Origin: an uncultured Acidaminococcus sp.
Lineage (GTDB): Bacteria; Bacillota; Negativicutes; Acidaminococcales; Acidaminococcaceae
DNA: 64,000 bases
Direction: 5' to 3'
NCBI GenBank assembly: GCA_900538365.1
Contig: UPXT01000003.1
Coordinates: 22,480-86,479, forward strand
The notes below the pieces were generated by a model. That model had not been told where the DNA came from. It ran no database searches and worked only from the letters and a program-made list of their open reading frames with translations. The translations under genes were made by a program, and so were the position numbers. Positions 1-9,099 of the stretch are shown here, piece by piece (positions within the stretch are counted from its first letter, which is position 1; every line of letters begins with the position of its first letter).

Positions 1-3000
1 TCCTTAGCGAACAGGAACTGGCAATGAGTGAAGCGGATCTGGCCTTTATCCAGGAATATTTCCAGAAAGAAGGCAGGGATCCTTCCATTACTGAAATCAA
101 GGTCCTTGACACGTACTGGTCTGATCATTGCCGCCACACCACTTTTGAAACCAACCTTGAGAAGATTAATATTGAGGAGAGCATCTATACCGAACCTATC
201 CAGCAGGCCTTGGAACGCTATCTGAAGGATCGGGAATTTGTCTATGGCAAGGATACAAAGCGGCCTGTTACGCTGATGGATATGGCTTGTCTTGCAACCA
301 AGAAGATGAAAAAAGAAGGCCATCTGCCTGATCTGGATGCCTCTGAGGAAATCAATGCCTGCAGCATTATTGTCCCTATTACGGTAGATGGAAACGAAGA
401 AGAATGGCTCGTTATGTTTAAGAACGAGACCCATAACCACCCCACGGAGATCGAGCCTTTTGGCGGTGCTGCAACCTGTCTTGGCGGCGCCATCCGTGAT
501 CCATTGAGCGGCCGCAGCTATGTTTATCAAGCCATGCGTGTCACGGGCTCGGGGGATCCCCGTACGCCTTATGATAAGACCCTTGTTGGGAAACTGCCCC
601 AGCGTAAGATTACCCAGGGGGCCGCTGCGGGCTATAGTTCCTATGGCAACCAGATTGGCCTTGCGACAGGTCTTGTCGAAGAATATTATCACGATCGTTT
701 TGTGGCCAAGCGGATGGAAGTCGGCGCCGTGATTGGTGCAGCGCCTCGTGATGCCGTCGTCCGTGAACGCCCCAGTGATGGTGACCTTGTAGTCCTTCTT
801 GGGGGCCGTACGGGACGTGATGGGATGGGTGGCGCAACGGGTGCGTCCAAGGAACATACGACCAAGTCCCTCAGTGAATGCGGGGCGGAGGTCCAGAAGG
901 GCAATCCTCCTAACGAACGCAAGATCCAGCGCCTTTTCCGCAATCCTGAAGTGACCCGTCTCATCAAGCGCTGCAACGACTTTGGCGCAGGCGGTGTCTC
1001 CGTAGCGATTGGGGAACTTGCTCCGGGGCTTGTTATCAATCTGGACAAGGTTCCTAAGAAATATGAAGGCCTTGATGGTACTGAACTTGCCATCAGTGAA
1101 TCTCAGGAACGTATGGCAGTTGTCATTGCTGCCAAGGACTTAAAGGCATTCCTGGATGCCGCTGATGAAGAGAACCTGGAAGCAACGGTTGTTGCCGAGG
1201 TGTCTAAGGATCCACGCCTTGTCATGTATTGGCGCGGGGAAAAGATTGTTGATCTTTCTCGTGCCTTCCTTGATACAAATGGGATTCCCCAAAAGGCTGA
1301 TGTTGAAGTGGAAGCGATTACGGCACCTTCTCCTTTCAATGAGATTCCCAAACAAGTTCAGGGCCTTTCGTCCATCAAAGACCGCTGGCTCCATAACCTG
1401 GACCGTCTGAATGTCTGCAGTCAGGAAGGGCTAGGGGAACGTTTTGATGGGACCATCGGACGAGGGACTGTCATCATGCCTTTCGGTGGTAAGCGTCAGC
1501 TGACCCAATCTGAAGGAATGGCGGCCCGGATTCCTGTTCTCGGCGGAAAAACGACGGCCGCCTCTGTCATGGCCGCTGGCTATAATCCAAACGTTGCCTG
1601 CTGGAGTCCTTATCATGGTGGGATGTACGCGGTCGTGGAATCTGTGTGCCGTGCAGCCGCTCTTGGCGCCGATCCCAGCAAATTGCGTCTTTCCATGCAG
1701 GAATATTTCCCGAAACTCCATGACAGCAAGCATTGGGGACAGCCGCTCAGCGCACTTTTAGGTGCGTACGAAGCCTGCTGCGAGTTAGGGCTTCCTGCCA
1801 TTGGCGGTAAGGATTCCATGAGTGGGACCTTTATGGATCTTGAAGTTCCGCCTTCGCTCATCAGTTTTGCCGTAGGCGTCATGGATGGTCGGGATACGAT
1901 TTCCAATGAATTCAAAAAAGCCGGCCATACGGTGGTATTCCTGCCTGCTGCCTGCGATGAACATGAAGTCATTGATTACGATGCCTTAAAGAAACTCCTT
2001 GCTTCCCTTCATAAGGGCATCCTGTCCAAGCGGGTCATCACGGCCGGTGTGGTCAAGGAAGGCGGTGTCGCTGCCGCGATTTCTGCCATGTGCCTTGGTA
2101 ACGAACTGGGATTTTCCTTCGTCAAGCCTTTCCTTCATGAGGAATGTCTCTTTACCCTGCAGCCTGCTGGTTTCCTTGTGGAACTAGAAGACGGGGTGGA
2201 CGCAGAAGAAGTCTTTGCAGGGACGGATCTTCTCGTTCTGGGGACCTTGACCGATGAGGGCAAAGTGGTTGTAAACGATACGGAAATCAGTCTTGCTGAA
2301 ATTGAAGCCGCCTATACGGGGACCTTGGATAAAATTTTCCCCATGAAGGCACCGCAGAACGAGAAGAAGGATGTGCGGATGCCGTCTTATACCAATGACC
2401 TTCCGCTGACTGCTCCCTATAACGTTGCCAAACCGACGGTCTTCATTCCTGTTTTTCCTGGAATCAACTGCGAATATGATACGGCGGCCGCCTTTGAAGC
2501 TGCTGGTGCCAAGACGGATATCTTCGTGATCCGCAACCTGACGCCTGAAGCCATCAAGGAGTCGGTTGAAGAAATGGCAAAGCGCATGAAACAAGCGCAG
2601 ATTATGGCCCTTCCTGGTGGCTTCTCCGCTGGCGATGAACCGGATGGTTCCGGTAAGTTCATGGCTACCATGTTCCGTAACCCAACCCTTACGGAAGCCG
2701 TGGAAGATCTTCTGACGAATCGGGATGGTCTGATCCTTGGCATCTGCAATGGGTTCCAAGCCCTGATCAAGCTGGGCCTTGTACCATACGGCCATATCGT
2801 ACCGCTGAAGGATGATTCCCCAACGCTGACGTTCAATACCATTGGCCGTCACATTTCCCGTATGATCGATACAAAAGTGGTCTCCAATAAATCCCCGTGG
2901 CTCAGTCTCTGCGAACCGGGTGATATCCATACCATTGCAATCTCCCACGGTGAAGGCCGTTTCGTAGCGACGGAGGAGGAAATCAAGCGCCTCTTTGCTA

Positions 3001-3227
3001 ATGGACAGATTGGCACCCAATATGTTGACCTTGCCGGCAATCCGACCATGGAAAGCCCGTACAACCCGAACGGTTCCTTCTATGCCGTCGAGTCCGTTAC
3101 CAGCCCCGATGGCCGCGTCCTTGGCAAGATGGGCCATTCCGAACGCTACACTGATGGCCTCATGAAGAACATCCCGGGCAACAAGCTTCAGCCAATCTTC
3201 CTGTCCGGCGTGCAGTACTTCAAATAA
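1..3227 (+). CDS. purL: Phosphoribosylformylglycinamidine synthase, single-chain (5' truncated by window edge)
   Basis: FGAR amidotransferase, the fourth step of de novo purine synthesis: it converts FGAR, glutamine and ATP to FGAM in the cytosol. The open frame runs in from the left edge (LSEQELAM precedes the first in-window ATG at 24), so the N-terminal part, perhaps 170-200 residues of this roughly 1250-residue family, lies outside. Seen: the linker motif DTYWSDHCRHTTF, the synthetase block with KNETHNHPTEIEPFGGAAT, a second synthetase half, and a C-terminal class I glutaminase. The glutaminase carries the nucleophile Cys in GICNGFQ, the motif ALPGGFSAGDE and the HGEGRF histidine. Synthetase and glutaminase in one chain is the long PurL form, not the PurLQS complex. 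A hairpin terminator follows directly, so this is the last gene of its transcript. Very confident. Confidence 0.97.
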   Translation, partial: LSEQELAMSEADLAFIQEYFQKEGRDPSITEIKVLDTYWSDHCRHTTFETNLEKINIEESIYTEPIQQALERYLKDREFVYGKDTKRPVTLMDMACLATKKMKKEGHLPDLDASEEINACSIIVPITVDGNEEEWLVMFKNETHNHPTEIEPFGGAATCLGGAIRDPLSGRSYVYQAMRVTGSGDPRTPYDKTLVGKLPQRKITQGAAAGYSSYGNQIGLATGLVEEYYHDRFVAKRMEVGAVIGAAPRDAVVRERPSDGDLVVLLGGRTGRDGMGGATGASKEHTTKSLSECGAEVQKGNPPNERKIQRLFRNPEVTRLIKRCNDFGAGGVSVAIGELAPGLVINLDKVPKKYEGLDGTELAISESQERMAVVIAAKDLKAFLDAADEENLEATVVAEVSKDPRLVMYWRGEKIVDLSRAFLDTNGIPQKADVEVEAITAPSPFNEIPKQVQGLSSIKDRWLHNLDRLNVCSQEGLGERFDGTIGRGTVIMPFGGKRQLTQSEGMAARIPVLGGKTTAASVMAAGYNPNVACWSPYHGGMYAVVESVCRAAALGADPSKLRLSMQEYFPKLHDSKHWGQPLSALLGAYEACCELGLPAIGGKDSMSGTFMDLEVPPSLISFAVGVMDGRDTISNEFKKAGHTVVFLPAACDEHEVIDYDALKKLLASLHKGILSKRVITAGVVKEGGVAAAISAMCLGNELGFSFVKPFLHEECLFTLQPAGFLVELEDGVDAEEVFAGTDLLVLGTLTDEGKVVVNDTEISLAEIEAAYTGTLDKIFPMKAPQNEKKDVRMPSYTNDLPLTAPYNVAKPTVFIPVFPGINCEYDTAAAFEAAGAKTDIFVIRNLTPEAIKESVEEMAKRMKQAQIMALPGGFSAGDEPDGSGKFMATMFRNPTLTEAVEDLLTNRDGLILGICNGFQALIKLGLVPYGHIVPLKDDSPTLTFNTIGRHISRMIDTKVVSNKSPWLSLCEPGDIHTIAISHGEGRFVATEEEIKRLFANGQIGTQYVDLAGNPTMESPYNPNGSFYAVESVTSPDGRVLGKMGHSERYTDGLMKNIPGNKLQPIFLSGVQYFK

Positions 3228-3246
3228 GCTGTTCAGGTATTTATCT

Positions 3247-3285
3247 GGACCTAGGATCCACCTCCTTGGGGGGTGGGTCCTTTTT
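3247..3285 (+). terminator. Rho-independent terminator after purL
   Basis: CCACCTCC pairs with GGGGGTGG (one G-U pair), closed by an outer GGACC/GGTCC pair around a small bulge and followed by five T. It lies 20 bases after the purL stop. Confidence 0.8.
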
Positions 3286-3407
3286 ATGTGCCGAAAGGGG
3301 AGGCTATGGCTTTTTTCATCAATTTCTACTATAATGCAGGGTGATACAGTTGTTAGATGCAGAAACCATCTTTGCTGATTTTGTTCCCTGAATGGAGGTT
3401 AACCAAT

Positions 3408-6329
3408 ATGCAGTTTTCCCTGAATGATAAGGTCCATGGTTTTCGCGTGGACCGGATCACCGAGCTTTCTGATATCAAGGCAGTGGGGTATGAAATGACC
3501 CACGAAAAAAGTGGGGCCCGTCTTTTTTATGTGGCTTCCGATGATGACAACAAAGTTTTTACCATTGGCTTTCGGACGCCCAGTCGGGATGATACCGGTG
3601 TGGCCCATATAACGGAACATTCCGTACTTTGCGGATCCCGCAAATATCCGGTCAAGGAACCCTTTGTCGAACTTGTGAAAGGGTCCCTCAATACGTTCCT
3701 CAATGCGATGACTTATTCCGATAAAACAGTCTATCCTGTTGCAAGCCGCAATGATAAGGATTTCAGGAATCTTGTTGATGTTTATTTGGATGCCGTCTTT
3801 TATCCAAATACCTATAAAAACCCCTTCACGCTCCGCCAGGAAGGTTGGCACTATGAGCTTGATAATGCGGGCCAACTTGTCTATAACGGCGTCGTCTATA
3901 ATGAAATGAAAGGGGTCTATTCTTCCCCTGATGCCATCGAAGAAAATGAGATGAACAAAGCTCTTTTCCCGAATACGCCGTATCGGTTTGAATCGGGTGG
4001 TTATCCAGAGGCCATTCCATCCTTGACGCAGGAAATGTTCCTTGATTTCCATAAGACGTATTACAGTCCCCAGAATAGTTTCATCTATCTTTATGGCAAT
4101 ATGGATATTGATGATTATTTGTCTTACCTCGACGAAGCGTACCTGAATCATTTTGAAAAAGATCCGGATTTTTCCGTCAAGATTCCTCTGCAGGCATCCT
4201 TTGACCGGACGAAAGAGGTGACCGCCTACTATCCGGTAGCACCGGGAGCGGACGTGGATCACAAGACTTATCTTTCCCTCAATATTGCTACGGGATCAAG
4301 CCTTGACCAGAAGCAGACCATGGCCCTCAAGGTCCTTACAAAGGTCCTTTTTGAAGGCGATAACGCCCCCCTGCGTCTTGCCCTCCTGCGGGCAGGACTC
4401 GGCAGCGATGTGTCAGGCAGCCTCAACGCTTCCCAGCTTCAGCCCGTTCTTTCCATCCGCGTCAGCGGCAGTGAGGAAACTGAAAAAGACCGCTTCATCA
4501 AGGTCCTTTACAGCACGCTCCAGGAGCTTTCCCGCAAGGGCGTTCCGCAGGAACTTCTGGAAGCGGAACTCAGCAGTGAAGAATTCAAGATGCGCGAAGC
4601 TGATTTCAATGTCTACCCGAAAGGACTCATCTATGGTCTTTCAACCATGGAAACCTGGCTTTATGGCGGGGACCCGACGACGTGTCTGAAGTTTACGGAA
4701 ACCTTGGACTTCCTGCGCAGCAAAATCGGCACACGTTATTATGAGTCCCTCATTGAAACGTTCCTTCTTGACAATACGCATAAGGTGCTCCTTACGCTTA
4801 AGCCGGAGCCGGGGAAGGAAGAAAAGGACGGCGCCCTCTTCCGCAAAAAGATGCAGGCCATCAAAGAAGGCCTCACACAGGATGAGATTGATGAAATCAA
4901 GGCCATCGCCGATGAACTCCATGCCCGCCAGGCGGCAGAAGATTCACCGGAGGCTCTGGAAACCATTCCTCTGTTAAAGCGCGATGATATCGAGCGAACG
5001 GTTTCCTTTGAAACGCCTGTGGTCACGGAAAAGGGGAGCCATACCCTGCTTTACCGCCCTGCCTTTACGAACCAGATCGTTTATTATGATTGGTGCTTTG
5101 ATATGACAGGCGTACCGGAAGACCTTCTCACAAGCGCATATTTGCTTTCTGACATCCTCGGAAAGGTCAATACAAATAAATTCACCTATGAAGAATTAAA
5201 TACGTTTACAGACCAATATATCGGGGGACTTTCCTTTGCCATCCAACCTTATACATCCTACCGGGACATGAATGACTACAGGAACTATTTCAAGGTAACG
5301 GCCAAAGTACTGGAACACAACGAGGACCGGCTCTTTGAGCTTCTTGAAGCCTTGGCATTGACCAGCCATGTGGGGGACAAGGCTCGCCTCAAGGAAATCG
5401 TGGAAGAAGTCAAAGCGGGGTGGGATGCCTTATTTTTCTCCCGCGGCATGACCGTTACCACCATTCGTCTTTCCAGTTATTTCTCCGCTTCCGGCCGCTC
5501 CAGCGAGCATGATCAGCTGACCTACTACCAGTTCCTCCAGGATCTGTGCGCTCATTTTGAGGAAAAGGCGGACCGCGTCATTGAGAACCTGAAGACCTTG
5601 CTGTCCGCTTTCTTCCATAAGGATCGTCTTATTATGAGCCTTTGCTGTGACGAAAGACACCGGGAAACGGCAGAAAAGAAGATGGAATTCTTTGTCAATC
5701 AGCTGCCCCATTCTTCCTTTGCCGGAAAAGCGGTGCCGGAGTTTGCCGCACCGGGCCTTAATGAAGGCATTACGACAAGCGGCAAGGTTCAGTATGTCCT
5801 TGCCGGCGGCAATTTCCGCGCTCATGGTCATGACTATACTGGTGCCATGAAGGTCCTTGAAACCATCCTACGCTATGGCTATCTCTGGACCAAGATCCGT
5901 GTTCAGGGCGGCGCTTATGGGGCTGGAGCCCGCTTTGATCCGAACGGGCTGTTCTATCTGTCCAGTTACCGCGATCCACAGCTCATGAAGACACTCAGCA
6001 CCTATGAAGGACTGCCTGAGTATCTGGAACATTTTGAAGCTTCGGAACGGGAAATGACCAAGTATGTCATTGGGACCATCAGTCTCCTAGATACGCCGCT
6101 GACAAACGCCATGCGGCTTGAAAAGGCCATTACGACCTATCTGCGCGGCCTGCCCAAAGAACTTGCCCAGACTTATCGCGATGAGGTCATTGATTGCTCA
6201 GTGGAAGATATCAGGGCCCTGGCGCCTGTTGTGCAGGATGTTCTTTCTGATGGATATCGCTGCGTTGTAGGCAGTAAGGACGCCATCGAAGAGAATAAAG
6301 ACGCCTTTAAGAAGATATTCAAAGCCTAA
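3408..6329 (+). CDS. Peptidase M16C family zinc metalloprotease (PreP/falcilysin-like)
   Basis: A 973-residue protein with the size and layout of the M16C oligopeptidases: two homologous halves that close around peptide substrates. The inverted zinc motif HITEH (HxxEH) lies about 70 residues in, followed by SRKYPVKEPF, which is conserved in this subfamily. The active-site glutamate of the family would lie downstream near VVYNEMKGVYSSP. No signal peptide or membrane segment is visible, so a cytosolic peptide-clearing role is inferred. The start at 3408 is preferred over the upstream ATG at 3357 because GGAGG at 3394 sits at a good distance and the family begins near the FSLNDKVHGF segment. The gene stands alone between two terminators. 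Confidence 0.9.
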   Translation: MQFSLNDKVHGFRVDRITELSDIKAVGYEMTHEKSGARLFYVASDDDNKVFTIGFRTPSRDDTGVAHITEHSVLCGSRKYPVKEPFVELVKGSLNTFLNAMTYSDKTVYPVASRNDKDFRNLVDVYLDAVFYPNTYKNPFTLRQEGWHYELDNAGQLVYNGVVYNEMKGVYSSPDAIEENEMNKALFPNTPYRFESGGYPEAIPSLTQEMFLDFHKTYYSPQNSFIYLYGNMDIDDYLSYLDEAYLNHFEKDPDFSVKIPLQASFDRTKEVTAYYPVAPGADVDHKTYLSLNIATGSSLDQKQTMALKVLTKVLFEGDNAPLRLALLRAGLGSDVSGSLNASQLQPVLSIRVSGSEETEKDRFIKVLYSTLQELSRKGVPQELLEAELSSEEFKMREADFNVYPKGLIYGLSTMETWLYGGDPTTCLKFTETLDFLRSKIGTRYYESLIETFLLDNTHKVLLTLKPEPGKEEKDGALFRKKMQAIKEGLTQDEIDEIKAIADELHARQAAEDSPEALETIPLLKRDDIERTVSFETPVVTEKGSHTLLYRPAFTNQIVYYDWCFDMTGVPEDLLTSAYLLSDILGKVNTNKFTYEELNTFTDQYIGGLSFAIQPYTSYRDMNDYRNYFKVTAKVLEHNEDRLFELLEALALTSHVGDKARLKEIVEEVKAGWDALFFSRGMTVTTIRLSSYFSASGRSSEHDQLTYYQFLQDLCAHFEEKADRVIENLKTLLSAFFHKDRLIMSLCCDERHRETAEKKMEFFVNQLPHSSFAGKAVPEFAAPGLNEGITTSGKVQYVLAGGNFRAHGHDYTGAMKVLETILRYGYLWTKIRVQGGAYGAGARFDPNGLFYLSSYRDPQLMKTLSTYEGLPEYLEHFEASEREMTKYVIGTISLLDTPLTNAMRLEKAITTYLRGLPKELAQTYRDEVIDCSVEDIRALAPVVQDVLSDGYRCVVGSKDAIEENKDAFKKIFKA

Positions 6330-6343
6330 GAAGGAAATCCGAT

Positions 6344-6379
6344 AAGGACTGCTCACCCATATGGCGGCAGTCCTTTTTT
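6344..6379 (+). terminator. Rho-independent terminator after the M16 protease
   Basis: Perfect 9-bp stem AAGGACTGC/GCAGTCCTT with a 14-base loop, followed by a T-rich tail. It ends just ahead of the sfsA ribosome binding site. Confidence 0.85.
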
Positions 6380-6397
6380 CCTAAGGAGGAAAAAAGG

Positions 6398-7555
6398 ATG
6401 ATGCATGATCATCAAGTACTTATTCCAGCGGCCTTTGTCAGCAGGCCCAATCGATTTGTGGCAAAGGCGGCCATCGGGGATACGGTTGTCACTTGCCATA
6501 TGCCTAATCCGGGTCGCATGTGGGAACTCCTTTATGAGGGGACGCGGCTCTACCTCCGAAAAGCCAAGGATCCAGCGCGCAAAACGCCCTATGATGTTGT
6601 CGGGATCGAACGGGAAGGGATTCCCATCCTACTTGACACGCAGTATAACAATGACGTGGCAGAGTACCTCATTCAGAATCACTTGCTTCCTTTCTGGGAG
6701 TCCTGCAGCGTCGTAAGGCGGGAAGTTACGGTGGGGGACAGCCGGTTCGACCTGCTTCTTGAGCAGGAGGGACAGCCCTTTTACGTAGAAGTCAAATCCT
6801 GCACCTTATTCGGCCGTAGGGGTGCTATGTTCCCTGATGCGGTAACAGAACGAGGCCGCAAACATATCGAGGAACTTGCCGCTATGCATGATAAGGGCAT
6901 CAGGACGGGGCTTCTCATCCTTGCCCATTGGAACCGGGCTGAATGGTTCCTTCCTGATTACCATACAGACCCTGCTTTTGCCGAGGCTTTTCGACGCTGC
7001 GCGCCCCGTCTTGATTGGAAGGCCTTTTCCCTTTCTTGGGATGAGACCTTTACTTATCCTGAACCGGGAAAACTCCTTTCTTACCCAGAGACGCTCCTCA
7101 TAGAGGAAAACAAGGATGCTGGGGACTATTTTCTTGTTCTGGAACTTGCCGAAGATCGAGACATTACCGTAGGCAGTTTGGGGAGGATCCATTTTCCCAA
7201 GGGTTTTTATGTCTATGTCGGATCTGCGAAAAAGAACCTCATGAAACGGCTGGAACGGCATAAACGGAAGCGCAAAGGGATGCACTGGCATATTGATTAT
7301 TTTCGTAACGAAGCTCAGGTCCTTGCTGCCCTTCCCGTAAGGACCCAGGCGGATTTAGAACATCTCATGGCGCGGGATCTGATAAAGGCCGCGGATTGGT
7401 CCATTCCTCATTTTGGGGCGACGGACTGCACAGAAGATGGGTCCCATCTTTTTGGGTTTAGGAGAAACCCGCTTCATGAAAAAGTCTTTATGGATATCGT
7501 CGAAGGGTTCCGCATGAACCGTCTCGATGGCCGGGTACTAAAAGAAAAGGGGTAA
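6398..7555 (+). CDS. sfsA: SfsA family protein fused to a C-terminal DUF123 (GIY-YIG-like) domain
   Basis: 385 residues, against about 230-240 for ordinary SfsA. Residues 1-230 are SfsA: an OB-like N-terminus with CHMPNPGRM at 33-41, then a PD-(D/E)xK-like core with RFDLLLE and YVEVKSCT (Asp118, Glu131, Lys133). Residues 243-355 match DUF123, a GIY-YIG-related domain best known as a fusion partner of endonuclease III in archaea. It contains GFYVYVGSA, a basic stretch RLERHKRKRKG, and HWHIDYF. SfsA binds DNA and was named for effects on maltose genes in E. coli, but its enzymatic role is not firmly known. Two nuclease-like folds in one chain suggest a DNA-processing role (inference). AAGGAGGA precedes the ATG. 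A shared terminator separates it from the convergent hydF. Confidence 0.9.
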   Translation: MMHDHQVLIPAAFVSRPNRFVAKAAIGDTVVTCHMPNPGRMWELLYEGTRLYLRKAKDPARKTPYDVVGIEREGIPILLDTQYNNDVAEYLIQNHLLPFWESCSVVRREVTVGDSRFDLLLEQEGQPFYVEVKSCTLFGRRGAMFPDAVTERGRKHIEELAAMHDKGIRTGLLILAHWNRAEWFLPDYHTDPAFAEAFRRCAPRLDWKAFSLSWDETFTYPEPGKLLSYPETLLIEENKDAGDYFLVLELAEDRDITVGSLGRIHFPKGFYVYVGSAKKNLMKRLERHKRKRKGMHWHIDYFRNEAQVLAALPVRTQADLEHLMARDLIKAADWSIPHFGATDCTEDGSHLFGFRRNPLHEKVFMDIVEGFRMNRLDGRVLKEKG

Positions 7556-7561
7556 AGAAAA

Positions 7562-7600
7562 GGACCCATCCTGTGATGAGAAACAGGGTGGGTCCATGTT
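7562..7600. terminator. Bidirectional terminator between sfsA and hydF
   Basis: A 13-bp stem, GGACCCATCCTGT with ACAGGGTGGGTCC (one G-U pair), and an 8-base loop. T-rich tails follow on both strands, suiting the two convergent genes. Confidence 0.85.
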
Positions 7601-8818
7601 TTATTTGACTTTTTTTACGAGCTCCGGAAAGGGGGAAAGGACGCGTTTAAGGATGCCGTTCATATATGCGATGGCAATCCCGTAATTGGTCATGGGAATG
7701 CCTGCGCTTCCTGCAAGATGCTGTCTATAGGAAACTTCCCGTGAATTCAGCATGCAGGCCCCGCAGTGGACAATCAGTGAATAGGAAGAAAGGTCATCAG
7801 GAAAACCCTTGCCGCTTGTAAAGAAAAATTCCGGTGTTGTTCCGGAAAAGCGGCAAATCCATCCAGGCATCTTCACGGTACCGATATCATTGCACTGACG
7901 GTGATGGGTGCAGCCTTCGGAAATAAGAATATGATCGCCCTCTTGCAAACATTTTAGCTTATTGGCGCCCTCAATAAAGGCTTCCAATTCTCCTTTATAG
8001 CGGGCAAAGAGAATGGAAAAACTGGTGAGGGGCACGTCTTCCGGCACCATGTCCTTCACGGTAGAAAAGGCTTGGGAGTCCGTAATGACAAGGCGAATGC
8101 TGTCATGAAAGGCCTTGACGGTGGAAGGCAGCTCGTTTGGTTGGACGGCGATGGCCCTTCCGTGGAAATCGAGGATTTCCCGGATAGTCTGCTGCTGAGG
8201 CAGGATCAGCCGCGCTTTAGGTGCTGACTCATCAATGGGAACGACGAGAACAACCAAGTCACCGGGTGCCAAAAGATCTCCTAGCAGAGGGCGCTGTACC
8301 TTAATGTGTGGATTCATCTGGGACAGGCGTTCCTTAAGTTCCGTAATGCCCGTAAGGGTCCGGGCACTGACCAAAAGAAGATGGTCTTTTTCTTCTTGAG
8401 GAAGGAGGGGCGCGCTGTTTTTATCGATTTTATTGATAATGAGCAGGTAGGGGACCTTCCGTTCCTTGATTTCTTTGAGTAAGTGCCGATCGGCTTCTGA
8501 CAGGCCCAGGGCTGCATCGACAACAAGGAGGGCAATATCCGTGCTGCGCAGGACAAAGCGTGCTTTTTCGACGCGCTTTTCACCGAGGGTGCCTTCATCA
8601 TCAAGGCCGGGTGTATCCGTTATCAGTACGGGGCCAAGAGGAAGGATTTCCATGGCCTTGGAGACGGGGTCCGTCGTCGTACCCTTAAAGTCAGAGACAA
8701 TGGCGAGGTCCTGCCCGGTCAGGGCATTGATCAGGGAAGATTTCCCTGCATTGCGGCAGCCAAAAAGTCCAATGTGGACGCGTTCAGCCGCTGGGGTTTC
8801 ATTAAGCGAAGAGGCCAT
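7601..8818 (-). CDS. hydF: [FeFe]-hydrogenase maturation GTPase HydF
   Basis: HydF is the GTPase scaffold on which the HydE/HydG-made diiron subcluster is assembled before transfer to the hydrogenase HydA. 405 residues from the chosen start. Seen: P-loop GCRNAGKSS at about 20-28, DTPGLDDEG (G3), NKIDK (G4), and a C-terminal cluster-binding signature with Cys-x-His in EGCTHH and later HCGAC, the CxH...HCxxC pattern of the family. The start at 8818 is preferred over 8848 because AAAGGAG lies 6 bases before it. It is the only minus-strand gene left of the dif region, and hydE, hydG and hydrogenase genes are not in the window. Its presence implies an anaerobic, H2-metabolising organism. Confidence 0.95.
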   Translation of the reverse strand: MASSLNETPAAERVHIGLFGCRNAGKSSLINALTGQDLAIVSDFKGTTTDPVSKAMEILPLGPVLITDTPGLDDEGTLGEKRVEKARFVLRSTDIALLVVDAALGLSEADRHLLKEIKERKVPYLLIINKIDKNSAPLLPQEEKDHLLLVSARTLTGITELKERLSQMNPHIKVQRPLLGDLLAPGDLVVLVVPIDESAPKARLILPQQQTIREILDFHGRAIAVQPNELPSTVKAFHDSIRLVITDSQAFSTVKDMVPEDVPLTSFSILFARYKGELEAFIEGANKLKCLQEGDHILISEGCTHHRQCNDIGTVKMPGWICRFSGTTPEFFFTSGKGFPDDLSSYSLIVHCGACMLNSREVSYRQHLAGSAGIPMTNYGIAIAYMNGILKRVLSPFPELVKKVK

Positions 8819-8871
8819 AGCAAGCTCCTTTCTGGGGTGGGAACCCATCCCTCTAAAATTTTGACTTCTAT

Positions 8872-8877
8872 ACTATA
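8872..8877 (-). promoter_or_regulatory. Possible hydF promoter -10
   Basis: TATAGT on the minus strand, about 55 bases upstream of the hydF start. The matching -35 is poor (CGACGG at 16-bp spacing). Weak call. Confidence 0.3.
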
Positions 8878-9014
8878 CCGCATCTTCCAGTTTCCGTCGA
8901 TGGGGTTTTTCCCAAAAGGGTGAAAATTGGCGCTGAAAGGGGAAAAAAGTGGTCTAACCCGTCATCATCCCAAGGTTTATCCTTCAACATTTTGCAAAAA
9001 ATTTTCAATTTAGA

Positions 9015-9044
9015 TTGGACATTCTTATCCATTCGTGGTATCTT
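9015..9044 (+). promoter_or_regulatory. Possible promoter for the dprA-topA-trmFO run
   Basis: TTGGAC, 18 bases, TATCTT, ending 55 bases before the dprA start. A direct repeat ATTTGCAG...ATTTGCAG follows, close to the ribosome binding site. Confidence 0.35.
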
Positions 9045-9099
9045 CATAGCATTGTAAGACAGAATTTGCAGCCTATTTGCAGTAGGAGTTGAATCCATC

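Noticed and set aside
2184..3137. 317-codon open frame antisense to purL
   Set aside because: It lies wholly inside a strongly conserved gene, has no ribosome binding site and gives no recognisable domain; a shadow of purL codon bias.
3247..7600. Shared GGGTGGGTCC in two terminators (3270s and 7580s)
   Set aside because: Both are simple GC-rich stems; a shared 10-mer with different stem partners does not indicate a repeat family.
8990..9030. CodY-like operator upstream of dprA
   Set aside because: AATTTTCAATTTAGA shares only the first half of the CodY consensus; too many mismatches.
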